Source: Verrucomicrobia bacterium SCGC AAA164-E04
GTDB lineage: Bacteria; Verrucomicrobiota; Verrucomicrobiia; Limisphaerales; AAA164-E04
NCBI GenBank assembly: GCA_000383715.1
Contig: KB911838.1
Span: forward strand, 62,001 to 126,000
DNA length: 64,000 bases
Direction of reading: 5' to 3'
This document shows positions 6,979-16,873 of this stretch, one piece after another. The notes below the pieces were generated by a model that was not told the origin of the DNA, did not search any database, and saw nothing but the letters and a program-made list of their open reading frames with translations. The stretch's first letter is position 1; each line of letters opens with the position of its first letter. A program made the translations under genes and the position numbers.

Positions 6979-9270
6979 ATGACAAACGCAGCGAAATATA
7001 TTGATACCATTTGTAAGGAATTGAATCTACGGCCAGGTCAGGTTTCAGCGACCGCCAAGTTAATTTCCGAGGGGGCGACTGTTCCTTTTATTGCGCGTTA
7101 TCGCAAAGAGGTAACCGGGATGTTGGATGAGGTTGCAGTGACTCATATTCGTGATCGCATGCAGCAATTGGTCGAGCTGGATCAGCGTCGCGATTCGATT
7201 TTGAAGTCGCTCGAGGAACGTGAATTGCTCACGGATGGATTAAAGAGTGCCATTCTAAAGGCTGAGTCTCTCACGACGTTGGAGGATTTATACCTGCCCT
7301 ATCGTCCAAAACGCCGGACCCGCGCCATGATCGCTAGAGAAGCGGGGCTAGAGCCGTTGGCAGTCAAAATGTTTGAACAAGTGGATTTTGATGTCATCAC
7401 CGAGGCAAAAGGATACCTCAATCCGGAAAAGGAAATCATCAATGAGGAAAAAGCGTTGGCTGGAGCAAGGGACATCATCGCTGAATGGATTAATGAAGAA
7501 GCCGGTGCCCGTGAAGAAATTCGCGAGCTCTACAAGTCCAAAGCATTGGTAAGATGCAGAGTGCTTGGAGGGAAGGAGGATGAGGGGCAAAAATACCGGG
7601 ATTATTTTGATTGGAACGAACCACTGTCCAAAGTCCCTTCGCATCGTTTGCTTGCTATGCGAAGAGGAGAAGCGGAGGGGATACTGATACTGAGGGTTCA
7701 TCCAGAAGAAGAAGATGCCCATTACAAGCTCGAACGCCATTTTGTCAGAGGAGTGAGTTCGGCATCCAAACAGGTGAAATTGGCGGCTGAAGACGCTTAC
7801 AAGCGATTGCTCGGACCATCCATTGAAACGGAGATGCGGATGGATTCTAAAAAACAGGCAGATGAACAAGCCATGCAAGTTTTTGCCGATAATCTTCGTG
7901 AACTTCTCCTTGCGTCACCTTTGGGTGAAAAGGCCATGCTTGCGGTGGATCCTGGCTATCGAACCGGTTGTAAAACAGTGGCTCTCAGTGCGCAGGGTAA
8001 GTTATTGCATCATGATGTGATTTACTTGACTGCCTCAGAAGGTGAGAAAATGGAGGCAGCACGCAAAGTTGCCCGTTGGATGAAGGAATTTAAACTTGAA
8101 GCGGTTGCCATTGGAAATGGAACTGCCAGTCGGGAAACAGAGCAGTTTTTCAAACGCCTTCCTCTTCCCAAAGGTCTTCCCATTGTCATGGTGAACGAAA
8201 GCGGGGCCTCGGTTTACAGTGCATCAGAAGCTGCTCGTGAAGAATTTGCAGATTACGATTTAACAGTGCGTGGTGCGGTATCCATCGGCAGGCGTCTGAT
8301 GGACCCGCTGGCGGAGTTGGTAAAAATTGATCCCAAGTCAATAGGTGTTGGGCAGTATCAGCATGATGTGGATCAAAATGCACTGAAACGCTCACTCGAT
8401 GATGTGGTGCTGAGTTGTGTGAACAAAGTAGGTGTTGAAGTGAACACTGCCAGTAAACAGTTGTTGAGCTACGTTTCTGGTCTTGGTCCTCAATTGGCAG
8501 ATAACATCGTGTGTCATCGCAATGAAAATGGCCCTTTCAAATCTCGCAGCGAGCTCAAGAAGGTCGCACGACTTGGACCAAAGGCATACGAGCAGTCGGC
8601 CGGATTCCTTCGTATTCGTGATGCATCCAATCCACTTGACCGCAGCGCTGTGCACCCGGAGCGATATGGTCTGGTAAAATCCATGGCGACCGATGTTAAT
8701 TGCGCTGTTGAGGACTTGATGAAGAATCCAGTCTTACGCCAGAAAATCAAACTGGAAGCTTATCAAACCGATGAGGTCGGGCTGCCCACATTGACGGATA
8801 TCATGGAAGAGCTGACCAAGCCCGGACGTGACCCTCGCAGTCAGTTTGAAGCGGTTGAATTTCAGGAAGGTATCGAGAAACCTGAAGATCTTTCACCTGG
8901 TATGAAACTTCCAGGTATTGTGACCAATGTCACGGCATTCGGTGCCTTTGTGGATATAGGCGTACATCAGGACGGTCTGGTTCATATAAGTCATCTGGCC
9001 GATCAATTTGTCAAAGATCCTGGTGATTTTGTGAAAGTGGCTCAAAAGGTAAACGTGACCGTGCTGGAGGTGGACCTCGTTCGTAAACGCATTGCCCTTT
9101 CGATGAAATCCAACCCTGAAATCGGCAGTGCCTCACGCCCTCAAAGATCTCGCGAACGCTCAGGTGTCAGGCATGAAACATCCCGGCCCAAAAGAGGGGA
9201 ATCAAAACCGCCCACCAATGACTGGTTTTCTCAAGCGCTTTCCAAGGCAGAGTCTCACAAAAAACGATGA
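6979..9270 (+). CDS. tex: Tex family S1 RNA-binding transcription accessory protein
   Basis: At 763 residues this is the usual Tex length. It has the N-terminal Tex helical region beginning TICKELNLRPGQV and containing ATVPFIARYRKEVTG. A YqgF/RNase H-like domain follows at about 320-430 (LAVDPGYRTGCKTVALS, AIGNGTASRETE), then tandem helix-hairpin-helix motifs at about 490-560 (NTASKQLLSYVSGLG, GPFKSRSELKKVARLGPKAYEQ). An S1 RNA-binding domain lies at about 640-710 (GIVTNVTAFGAFVDIGVHQDGLVHIS). The C-terminal tail is basic and low in complexity (SRPQRSRERSGVRHETSRPK). Tex is a cytoplasmic nucleic-acid-binding protein tied to transcription and stress tolerance. The start ATG at 6979 matches the family's N-terminus. 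A strong terminator follows. Confidence 0.97.
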   Translation: MTNAAKYIDTICKELNLRPGQVSATAKLISEGATVPFIARYRKEVTGMLDEVAVTHIRDRMQQLVELDQRRDSILKSLEERELLTDGLKSAILKAESLTTLEDLYLPYRPKRRTRAMIAREAGLEPLAVKMFEQVDFDVITEAKGYLNPEKEIINEEKALAGARDIIAEWINEEAGAREEIRELYKSKALVRCRVLGGKEDEGQKYRDYFDWNEPLSKVPSHRLLAMRRGEAEGILILRVHPEEEDAHYKLERHFVRGVSSASKQVKLAAEDAYKRLLGPSIETEMRMDSKKQADEQAMQVFADNLRELLLASPLGEKAMLAVDPGYRTGCKTVALSAQGKLLHHDVIYLTASEGEKMEAARKVARWMKEFKLEAVAIGNGTASRETEQFFKRLPLPKGLPIVMVNESGASVYSASEAAREEFADYDLTVRGAVSIGRRLMDPLAELVKIDPKSIGVGQYQHDVDQNALKRSLDDVVLSCVNKVGVEVNTASKQLLSYVSGLGPQLADNIVCHRNENGPFKSRSELKKVARLGPKAYEQSAGFLRIRDASNPLDRSAVHPERYGLVKSMATDVNCAVEDLMKNPVLRQKIKLEAYQTDEVGLPTLTDIMEELTKPGRDPRSQFEAVEFQEGIEKPEDLSPGMKLPGIVTNVTAFGAFVDIGVHQDGLVHISHLADQFVKDPGDFVKVAQKVNVTVLEVDLVRKRIALSMKSNPEIGSASRPQRSRERSGVRHETSRPKRGESKPPTNDWFSQALSKAESHKKR

Positions 9271-9333
9271 TTCCTGCTGGTAACTTTTGGTAATGCGTCT
9301 CGCTTTCCATCAGTAAGGCAAGATGTGTATAAT

Positions 9334-9366
9334 AAAAAACACCTGCTCGGACAGCAGGTGTTTTTT
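9334..9366 (+). terminator. Rho-independent terminator, probably bidirectional
   Basis: An 8-bp perfect stem (CACCTGCT at 9340-9347 with AGCAGGTG at 9353-9360) is bordered by six A at 9334-9339 and six T at 9361-9366. It sits between the convergent tex and dxs genes and can end both transcripts. Confidence 0.92.
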
Positions 9367-9441
9367 ATTTAAAAGGACTCTCCAAACAAGACATCGCTAC
9401 CTCTGGACAGTCATGTGGTTGACAAACGGTGAATATTCGAC

Positions 9442-11427
9442 CTACTTGGCCGCTGCTTCGCTTCTGGTCTTTTGAGAGGTTGCCGGACAAACCTCCATTG
9501 CTTTTTCGACAGTGTCTTTGGCAGTCAATCCGTATTTGTTTCTCAGGTCAGCAACAGACGTCGCATGCTCGACGAACTGGTCAGGCCATCCGACGCGCAG
9601 AACCGGTGTCGTGACCTGCTTGTCACCATAAAGTTCCATGACAGTTGAACCATAGCCGCCAGGCAAGTTATGATCTTCCATCGTGATGACCAAATCCGCT
9701 GCCTGCCCATAGAAAAGGGTCGTCGCTTCATCGATTGGTTTGGTAAATCGTGGGTTGATGACTGCGACGTCATAGTTGTTTTCAACCAGCTTGTCTGCTG
9801 CTTCACGAGCCATGGAATTCAAATTGCCCAGACCAAAGATGGCAATCTTGAGTCGATTGTTGTTTTCGAAATTACGGATGACTTCGGCTTTGCCAACTTC
9901 CAGTAACTTGGGTTCATCCTTAATATCGACGCCTTCTGCAGCGCCGCGTGGGTAGCGAATGAAGGTAGGATGTTTGCAGTGCGTTGCAGTGAACATCATA
10001 TCAGTCAACTCATCTTCATCCTTTGGCGCCATGGCGATTATGTTGGGGACACATCGCAGGTAAGCTATGTCAAAAAGTCCGTGATGAGTAGGACCATCTT
10101 GAGGGGAAAGGCCTGCACGATCCATGCAGAAAATGACAGGTAAATCCTGCAGAGCTGCATCGTGTATAATGCAGTCAAAGGCCCGCTGCATGAATGAACT
10201 GTAAATTGCGACGACAGGATGAAGTCCCATGGTAGCCATTCCGCAGGCAAAAATAACGGCATGTTCCTCTGCAATGCCTACATCGAAATAACGGTCAGGC
10301 ATTTCTTTTTCCAGGAATTTCAAACCTGTGCCGGTGGGCATGGCTGCAGTGATCCCAACCAGGGTGCTATTTTTTTTGCAGAGTTCGACCAGTTTTATGC
10401 CAAAGACATCCTGCCAGGCAGGTGGGCCGCTTTTTCCTTTGATAGCAACACCGGTTTTGATGTCGTAAGGTCCGACACCGTGCAATTTTTCAGGATGATT
10501 AACGGCTGCTTCATACCCTTTGCCCTTCTGGGTCATGACGTGCAGTACGATCGGCTGATCGCATGATTTTGCAAACTCAAGTGCTGCTATCAGCATAGGT
10601 AAGTTATGGCCATCAATCGGGCCGAGGTATCTCAGGCCCATTTCTTCAAAAATCAGGCTGCTGCCAAATCCACCGCGTCCATCCACATCACCTTTGTTGG
10701 CCGATTCTTCAAGCACCAGGTTGGAGACTGTTCCCTTCAGTACTTCTTCGGCTTTATGGCCCAGTTTCAATGCCAGATCGCCCTTGGGGATTTTCTTCAT
10801 CAAACGCTGGAAATCCTTCTGCAATCGATTGTAGGAAGGGTTGGTGATCAATTTGTTGAGATATTGAGCGATCGCACCCACATTTTTCGCAATGGACCAT
10901 TCGTTGTCATTGAGGATGCCAATGAATTTTTTGGTGGAGTGTCCAATGTTGTTAAGGGCTTCGAAAGAAATTCCGTTGGTGAGTGCTGCATCCCCAAAGA
11001 TGGCAACGACATTTTCATCCGTGCCTCGCTGATCTCGGGCGACAGCGATTCCCAGAGCAGCAGAAAGCGCGGTGCCCGCGTGGGCAGCGCCGTAACTGTC
11101 ATGCTCGCTTTCGGATCTGAGAGCAAAGCCATTCAGACCATCCGTGGTTCGGATGGTATTGAAACGTTCCTTTCGCCCAGTGAAGAGCTTGTGAACGTAG
11201 GTCTGGTGGCTTACGTCCCAGACAAACTTGTCATGGGGCGTGCTGAAACAGCGGTGCAGAGCAATGCTCAATTCCACTACTCCCAGGTTTGGGCCAAGAT
11301 GGCCTCCGTGTTTCGATAAACCCTGAATTAGTTCCTGTCGGACATCATCCGCCAAGCTCTGTAATTGATCCAAAGTCAGCTTTTTGATGTGCTCCGGGCT
11401 GTCTACCATGTCCAAATAACGACTCAT
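9442..11427 (-). CDS. dxs: 1-deoxy-D-xylulose-5-phosphate synthase
   Basis: DXS joins pyruvate and glyceraldehyde-3-phosphate, with loss of CO2, to start the non-mevalonate isoprenoid pathway and to feed thiamine and pyridoxal synthesis. The 661-residue protein has the N-terminal LGVVELSIALHRCF and WDVSHQTYVHKLFTGR segments and the thiamine-diphosphate/Mg motif FGDAALTNG at about 142-150. It also has the LRYLGPIDGHNL segment, the central pyrimidine-binding domain with DRAGLSPQDGPTHHG at about 434-448, and a transketolase C-terminal domain. The motif reads GDAALTNG rather than the GDGxLTGG of E. coli, as in some other DXS proteins. It lies 27 bases downstream of xseB on the same strand, a coupling seen in many bacteria. 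A short extension ends in RSEAAAK. Confidence 0.96.
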   Translation of the reverse strand: MSRYLDMVDSPEHIKKLTLDQLQSLADDVRQELIQGLSKHGGHLGPNLGVVELSIALHRCFSTPHDKFVWDVSHQTYVHKLFTGRKERFNTIRTTDGLNGFALRSESEHDSYGAAHAGTALSAALGIAVARDQRGTDENVVAIFGDAALTNGISFEALNNIGHSTKKFIGILNDNEWSIAKNVGAIAQYLNKLITNPSYNRLQKDFQRLMKKIPKGDLALKLGHKAEEVLKGTVSNLVLEESANKGDVDGRGGFGSSLIFEEMGLRYLGPIDGHNLPMLIAALEFAKSCDQPIVLHVMTQKGKGYEAAVNHPEKLHGVGPYDIKTGVAIKGKSGPPAWQDVFGIKLVELCKKNSTLVGITAAMPTGTGLKFLEKEMPDRYFDVGIAEEHAVIFACGMATMGLHPVVAIYSSFMQRAFDCIIHDAALQDLPVIFCMDRAGLSPQDGPTHHGLFDIAYLRCVPNIIAMAPKDEDELTDMMFTATHCKHPTFIRYPRGAAEGVDIKDEPKLLEVGKAEVIRNFENNNRLKIAIFGLGNLNSMAREAADKLVENNYDVAVINPRFTKPIDEATTLFYGQAADLVITMEDHNLPGGYGSTVMELYGDKQVTTPVLRVGWPDQFVEHATSVADLRNKYGLTAKDTVEKAMEVCPATSQKTRSEAAAK

Positions 11428-11454
11428 ATACGACTTAATTGATAAGGTGGATGA

Positions 11455-11736
11455 TCATTCGGAATCCTCTTCCAGTGTCAATGGTTTGAGGCCAAATTCA
11501 CCCTCACTTTTGGATTCCAAGAGCTGAATACGTTCTTCAGCCTTTTTCAGTTTGTTCTGGCACACCTGCTGCAAACGAACACCTTCCTCATGGCATTCCA
11601 GAAGTTTCTCGAGAGGTAAGGACTCTTTCTCCATTGCATCCACAATGGTTTCCAGTTGCTTCAGGGCTTCTTCGAAGGAAAGCTCATCCAACTTTCCCTG
11701 GCTACTCTTGCTTGTTTTGGGTGCTTTGGCCACCAA
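11455..11736 (-). CDS. xseB: Exodeoxyribonuclease VII small subunit
   Basis: The 93-residue protein has the XseB core at about residues 16-80. LSFEEALKQLETIVDAMEKE, LPLEKLLECHEEGVRL and CQNKLKKAEERIQLL are its hallmark helices. The small subunit binds in several copies to XseA to form the enzyme that cuts single-stranded DNA in both directions. xseA is not in the window. It is slightly longer than the usual 70-85 residues because of a lysine/serine-rich N-terminus and an acidic tail. It is the first gene of the two-gene leftward unit with dxs and is divergent from the PSD1 gene, sharing a 117-base AT-rich spacer that must hold both promoters. Confidence 0.94.
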   Translation of the reverse strand: MVAKAPKTSKSSQGKLDELSFEEALKQLETIVDAMEKESLPLEKLLECHEEGVRLQQVCQNKLKKAEERIQLLESKSEGEFGLKPLTLEEDSE

Positions 11737-11853
11737 AATATATTATCTTAGAATTAGCCGCGAGTCCATCATGTTTCTTTTTTGTGAAAAACCTTTCTCA
11801 TTGCTTGAATTCTCACCTTGAGGCAGAGTTAAGTATCAAGAATTTCTCGTATT

Positions 11854-14800
11854 ATGACATCATTATTCAATTTGTGGTTGCGAGGTTTAACTAGCATAAT
11901 CTCCCGATGGGCTTGTGGGTGTGGTTGCTTATACCTGTCACTCCTGATTCAAGCGGAAGAAAATATCCAGTTTAATCGTGATATCCGCCCGATTCTCTCC
12001 GAGAATTGTTTCGAATGTCACGGTCCAGACCAAGCTCAGCGCAAGGGCGGATTGAGATTGGATACTCTTGCAGGTGCAACGGAGGATCTGGGGGGCAGCG
12101 CTGCAATCGTACCTGGCAAACCTGAAGCAAGTTTGCTCGTTTCGCGAATAAAGACCCATGACAAGGATGACATCATGCCTCCTGCTGAAACGGGTAAGGA
12201 AGTCTCCGCTGAGGAGCTACGGCTGCTTGAAAGATGGATTCAAGAGGGTGCGGGTTACCAAATTCACTGGTCTTACGAGCTACCAGCACCTCCTCAGCCT
12301 CCGGTGATCGAAGCTGATTCCGTTTTGATCTCCAATGCAATTGACCAATTTATCCTCAAAAGATTGCACGAAAACGGATTGGAACAATCCCAAATGGCTG
12401 ATCGCTACAGCCTTGCAAGAAGAGTGGCCTTGGATCTAACCGGACTTCCACCCACTTTGGAAGAGGCCGAACGTTATGTCCAAGACACTGATGTACGGGC
12501 CTTCGAGCATTATGTAGATCGCCTTCTGAAAAAGGAGGCTTTTGGTGAGCATTGGGCTCGTCATTGGCTGGATCAGGCGCGGTATGCGGATTCGGCGGGT
12601 TATGCAGACGACCCTCCTCGGACGATTTGGGGTTATCGTGACTATGTGACCCAATCCTTCAATGACAACAAGCCTTTCGATACCTTCACGATCGAACAAC
12701 TTGCTGGAGATCTGCTTCCCAATCCCACTGAGGAACAACGGATTGCGACTGCTTTCCACCGCAATACCATGACCAACAACGAAGGTGGAACCAATGATGA
12801 AGAATTTCGTAATGTTGCCATTGTGGATCGTGTCAACACCACGTGGGCGGTTTGGATGGGGACGACCATGGCGTGTGCTCAGTGTCACACCCACAAATAT
12901 GATCCCATTTCGCAGGAAGAATACTTTCGGTTTTTCGATATCCTCAATCAAACGGAAGATGCGGATAAACGCAACGAAGCTCCTCTGATTACGCTTCACA
13001 CTGAGGAACACAAAAAGCGGATCAAAGAATTAAAAGGCGAACAAACAAAACTTCAGCAAATCTTGAAAAGTTCTTCAACCGAGATTGATGCAGGCAGGCG
13101 CGAATGGGAAAAAATGCTGCTATCGAGTCCGGAATGGTCCGTTCTGCATCCTGACCGTTTGTCTGTAAGCGAGGGAGAAAGCCTCCGAGTTGATGATGAT
13201 CACGTGATTCGTGCTCCCTCACCAAGTCAACATGCTGACTATCACCTCGAGTTTGCGGTTTCTGAGGACAAAGCATTCACCGGCTTGAAATTGGAAACCA
13301 TACCGCAGGAAGATTTGCCCAAAGGTGGAGCAGGGTTTGCAGATGGAAATTTTGTCTTATCCGGCATTGATGTCAAATTGTTGCCTTCATCAGGAAATGA
13401 AATCTCAGGGCGTTACCTGCGATTGCGATTAAAGGGGGAGAATAAGATCCTCTCCTTGGCTGAAGTGCAGGTTTTTCGGGGAGATACCAATTTGGCACTG
13501 AATGGCGAGGCAACGCAAAGTACGACTGATTTTGGAGGCAGCGCTGATTTGGCGATTGATGGCAATGTGGATGGAAATTACGCAGGTGCCAAGAGCACTA
13601 CCCATAGTGCCATTTCCAACGATCCCTGGTGGGAACTTGATTTGGGTAAATCAGAATCGATCGATCGTATTGCTGTCTGGAATCGGACCGACGGTAACAT
13701 TCAGAATCGACTGGATGGTGCGATGATTGAGCTATTGGACGCGTCTCGCAATAAAGTGTGGTCTGAAGTGTTGACCAAGGCCCCCAAAAAAAGCGTTTCC
13801 TTCGGACTGGACCGGGCGCGAGTTATTACTTTTGCAAAAGCCCATGCGAGTTTTTCTCAAAAGGGGTTTCATGCATCCAATCTGGTTGAAGAGGAAAATC
13901 AACAAACTTCTGGCTGGGCTATTGCTCCGCAGGTCAAGCAACCTCATCATCTGACCTTACTCGTTGATACCCCGGTTGACCTCACGGCTGGCAGTAAATT
14001 ATCCATCAGCCTCCGTCACGGCGTCGATATCGCAAACTCAAACATCGGTGCCTTTCGATTATCCATGACCTCTGATGAGGAAGCCTCACTCATGGCAACA
14101 ACACCCATGACCATTCTTGGTTTGGTCAAAAGGCCTCTTAAGGAACGTGATTCAGCAGATCAAAAGCGCATTCTTGATTATTATCTTACCATAGCACCCT
14201 CTCTGGATGATGAACGTGCGCGAATCGCAGTCGTCGAAAAGGAAATAGATAATATCAAGCCCTACACTACCGTCCCCGTTCTGAAAGCCTTAAATCAGAA
14301 GCAGCGTCGTGAAACGCGCGTTCAACGAAGAGGAAATTACTTGGACAAAACAGATTTGGTGGAGCCTGGCATTCCGTCGGTTTTTGCATCCACACTTTCT
14401 GAAATGCCGCGTGACCGGTTGTCCGTCGCCAAATGGTTGGTCAGCCGCGATAACCCATTGACAGCCCGTGTCATTGCGAATCGACTTTGGGAATCCTTGT
14501 TTGGCCTTGGGTTGGTGCGTAGTAGTGAGGAATTCGGAGCCCAAGGCGACCTGCCTTCGCATCCCGATTTGCTGGACTGGCTTGCTGTCGAGTTCATGGA
14601 CAGTGGCTGGGATATCAAGCACATGCTAAAATTGATCGTGACCTCGGCAACTTACTGTCAATCCTCGAAAGTGACTCCTTCGCAGCTGGCTGCTGACCGG
14701 GACAATCAGTGGTTGGCACGTGGCCCTCGAGTGCGTCTTTCGGCTGAATCGATTCGAGATCAGGCTCTCTTTGCGAGCGGTTTGCTGAGCAATAAAATGT

Positions 14801-15351
14801 TTGGTCCATCGGTGAATCCGCCCCAACCTAAACTGGGTCTCAGCGCAGCTTTCGGAGGGGGAATTGATTGGAAAACGAGTGAAGGAGAGGATCGCTACAG
14901 ACGCGGCCTTTACACGACATGGCGGCGCTCCAATCCTTACCCTTCAATGGCAACCTTTGACGCTCCGAACCGTGAGGTTTGTATCTTGAAAAGAGACCGC
15001 AGCAATACTCCATTGCAGGCACTTGTCACACTCAATGACCCTGCTTTTGTTGAAACGGCCCAGGCCCTTGCACGGCGCATGTCAAAATCGGCTGCAAATC
15101 CTTCAGGTAAGATCAATCATGGATTTCGACTTTGTCTGACAAGGCCTCCATCCAAACAGGAACAATCCTATTTACTTAAGCTTTATACCGAGGCTTACTC
15201 TACTTACGTGGACCTTGAAAAAGAGGCCTTTACCCTGGCGGGACAGATGGTAGATCAGATTTCGCCCGAAGAGGACGTGCGCGATCTTGCGGCATTAACA
15301 TTGGTTGCCAACGTATTGTTGAATCTTGATGAGGTATTAATGAAACGGTAA
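11854..15351 (+). CDS. PSCyt1-PSCyt2-PSD1 protein with inserted discoidin-like domain
   Basis: The 1165-residue protein begins with a probable signal peptide and a Planctomycete-type cytochrome c domain with haem motif C52FEC55H56 in NCFECHGPDQAQRKGG. A DUF1549 (PSCyt2) domain covers about 155-370 and contains a second CxxCH (C341AQC344H345, followed by THKYDP). A long middle region includes a discoidin/F5-8 type C-like domain at about 545-640 (LSLAEVQVFRGDTNLALNG, PWWELDLGKSESIDRIAVW). DUF1553 (PSD1) fills about 850-1110 (RLSVAKWLVSRDNPLTARVI). These proteins are abundant in Planctomycetota and Verrucomicrobiota, are exported, and are linked to polysaccharide use, but their reaction is not established. 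The DUF1501 gene follows closely, the usual partner order. Confidence 0.93.
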   Translation: MTSLFNLWLRGLTSIISRWACGCGCLYLSLLIQAEENIQFNRDIRPILSENCFECHGPDQAQRKGGLRLDTLAGATEDLGGSAAIVPGKPEASLLVSRIKTHDKDDIMPPAETGKEVSAEELRLLERWIQEGAGYQIHWSYELPAPPQPPVIEADSVLISNAIDQFILKRLHENGLEQSQMADRYSLARRVALDLTGLPPTLEEAERYVQDTDVRAFEHYVDRLLKKEAFGEHWARHWLDQARYADSAGYADDPPRTIWGYRDYVTQSFNDNKPFDTFTIEQLAGDLLPNPTEEQRIATAFHRNTMTNNEGGTNDEEFRNVAIVDRVNTTWAVWMGTTMACAQCHTHKYDPISQEEYFRFFDILNQTEDADKRNEAPLITLHTEEHKKRIKELKGEQTKLQQILKSSSTEIDAGRREWEKMLLSSPEWSVLHPDRLSVSEGESLRVDDDHVIRAPSPSQHADYHLEFAVSEDKAFTGLKLETIPQEDLPKGGAGFADGNFVLSGIDVKLLPSSGNEISGRYLRLRLKGENKILSLAEVQVFRGDTNLALNGEATQSTTDFGGSADLAIDGNVDGNYAGAKSTTHSAISNDPWWELDLGKSESIDRIAVWNRTDGNIQNRLDGAMIELLDASRNKVWSEVLTKAPKKSVSFGLDRARVITFAKAHASFSQKGFHASNLVEEENQQTSGWAIAPQVKQPHHLTLLVDTPVDLTAGSKLSISLRHGVDIANSNIGAFRLSMTSDEEASLMATTPMTILGLVKRPLKERDSADQKRILDYYLTIAPSLDDERARIAVVEKEIDNIKPYTTVPVLKALNQKQRRETRVQRRGNYLDKTDLVEPGIPSVFASTLSEMPRDRLSVAKWLVSRDNPLTARVIANRLWESLFGLGLVRSSEEFGAQGDLPSHPDLLDWLAVEFMDSGWDIKHMLKLIVTSATYCQSSKVTPSQLAADRDNQWLARGPRVRLSAESIRDQALFASGLLSNKMFGPSVNPPQPKLGLSAAFGGGIDWKTSEGEDRYRRGLYTTWRRSNPYPSMATFDAPNREVCILKRDRSNTPLQALVTLNDPAFVETAQALARRMSKSAANPSGKINHGFRLCLTRPPSKQEQSYLLKLYTEAYSTYVDLEKEAFTLAGQMVDQISPEEDVRDLAALTLVANVLLNLDEVLMKR

Positions 15352-15373
15352 ATGGAAATTGGATTACACACTT

Positions 15374-16846
15374 ATGCAAACAGAAACCCCCATGAATCCA
15401 GCTCAGCAGTTTTTGAGAAATCGTACCAGGAGGCATTTTTTCAAAGAATCTTCCGCAGGCATTGGTGCCATAGCGCTCTCTGATTTGCTTTCGAATGATA
15501 CAGCGGCATCCGTCGCAAAAGGGATAGAAAACCCTCTGCGTATGAAGCCCTCGCATTTTGCTCCCAAGGCAAAACAGGTTATTTATTTGCACCTGACCGG
15601 ATCGCCCCCTCATTTGGATCTTTTTGATTACAAACCTGAACTGGTCAAACGCAACGATCAGGATTGTCCTGATGCCTTTCTCAAAGGGAAACGATTTGCG
15701 TTCACTTCGGGTGTGCCCAAACTCATGGGGACGCCTCGAACTTTCAAGCGATACGGGCAAGGTGGCGTTTGGCTATCAGATGCGTTGCCCAATCTTCAGA
15801 AAGTGGCCGACGAACTCTGCGTCATTCGTTCAATGCACACAGACCAATTCAACCATGCACCTGCGGAATTATTAGTTTACACCGGATCTCCTCGTCCGGG
15901 CCGTCCATCCATTGGCTCATGGGTTACTTACGGTCTGGGAAGCGAGAACCAAAACCTGCCAGGATTTGTCGTCTTGATTTCAAGTGGAGTGCAGCCCAAT
16001 GGCGGGCGCAATTCTTATGGAAGCGGATTCCTGCCGTCTGTCTACCAAGGTGTTCAATGCCGATCCAAAGGAGACCCTGTCCTATTCGCATCCGACCCGG
16101 CTGGGCTTCCGCGAGATTTACGTCGAAGCAGTCTCGACACACTGAATGCACTGAATGCCCTTCAGGCCGATGAATATGGGCATCCCGAGACCTTGACTCG
16201 TATGGCTCAGTATGAACTGGCCTTCCGAATGCAGACATCGGTTCCCGAAGTAATGGATATTTCCAAGGAAAAAGAAGGGACACTGGAGGATTACGGAGCT
16301 CAGCCTGGAAAAGCGAGCTTCGCTAACAATTGTCTCCTGGCTCGTCGCTTGGTAGAGCAGGGGGTGCGTTATGTGCAGTTGTTTGACTGGGGATGGGATT
16401 TTCACGGAACTGGGCCCGGTGAAGATATTCGTGACGGGTTGACCAATAAATGTGCCACCATGGAAAAACCTGTCGCAGCACTCATTCGAGACCTTCGCCA
16501 GCGAGGTATGTTGGACGAGACATTGATTGTATTGGGCGGTGAATTCGGGCGTACTCCATTCCGGGAGGGGCGCACTGCAAAAGGCGATATTTTGGGGCGC
16601 GATCATTTCCCTGATTGCTATTCGATGATGTTGGCGGGTGGCGGAATCAAAGGCGGTATGACCTATGGTTCATCTGATGAATTGGGCTTCAGCGTTGCCG
16701 AAAATCCTGTCCACATTCATGACTTGCAGGCAACTCTCTTGCATCAATTAGGTTTCGATCATGAGCAATTGACTTTTCGTTTTCAAGGACGAGACTACCG
16801 CTTGACCGACGTGGCAGGTGAGGTGGTTGCTCCCATCTTGGCATGA
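15374..16846 (+). CDS. DUF1501 protein with Tat signal
   Basis: The ATG at 15374 is chosen over a TTG at 15359; an ATG at 15392 is also possible. The N-terminus carries a twin-arginine export motif (TRRHFFKESS) followed by a hydrophobic stretch, so the folded protein is exported. The body matches DUF1501, an alkaline-phosphatase/sulfatase-fold family: VIYLHLTGSPPHLDLFDYKP near the start, DWGWDFHG, and ETLIVLGGEFGRTPF, GRDHFPDCYSMMLAGGGIKG and VHIHDLQATLLHQLGFDH near the end. Its hydrolytic target is unknown. It starts 22 bases after the PSD1 stop and is almost certainly co-transcribed with it; the two families are encoded side by side in many related genomes and probably act together outside the cytoplasm. 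Confidence 0.92.
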   Translation: MQTETPMNPAQQFLRNRTRRHFFKESSAGIGAIALSDLLSNDTAASVAKGIENPLRMKPSHFAPKAKQVIYLHLTGSPPHLDLFDYKPELVKRNDQDCPDAFLKGKRFAFTSGVPKLMGTPRTFKRYGQGGVWLSDALPNLQKVADELCVIRSMHTDQFNHAPAELLVYTGSPRPGRPSIGSWVTYGLGSENQNLPGFVVLISSGVQPNGGRNSYGSGFLPSVYQGVQCRSKGDPVLFASDPAGLPRDLRRSSLDTLNALNALQADEYGHPETLTRMAQYELAFRMQTSVPEVMDISKEKEGTLEDYGAQPGKASFANNCLLARRLVEQGVRYVQLFDWGWDFHGTGPGEDIRDGLTNKCATMEKPVAALIRDLRQRGMLDETLIVLGGEFGRTPFREGRTAKGDILGRDHFPDCYSMMLAGGGIKGGMTYGSSDELGFSVAENPVHIHDLQATLLHQLGFDHEQLTFRFQGRDYRLTDVAGEVVAPILA

Positions 16847-16847
16847 T

Positions 16848-16873
16848 GATTAGCGGGGGATAGACCGCTAATC
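16848..16873. terminator. Hairpin between convergent genes, terminator-like
   Basis: GATTAGCGG (16848-16856) pairs perfectly with CCGCTAATC (16865-16873) around an 8-base loop. It lies immediately after the DUF1501 stop and overlaps the last codons of the CotH gene. No T run follows on either strand, so termination is possible but weakly supported. Confidence 0.35.

Noticed and set aside
7348-7878. A 176-codon minus-strand frame inside tex.
   Set aside because: tex is fully conserved on the other strand and the antisense product has no family features.
10606-11319. A 237-codon plus-strand frame inside dxs.
   Set aside because: dxs is certain on the minus strand; the antisense product has no family features.
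12436-13011. A 191-codon minus-strand frame inside the PSD1 gene.
   Set aside because: It lies across the DUF1549 domain with its haem motif; the antisense product is not recognisable.
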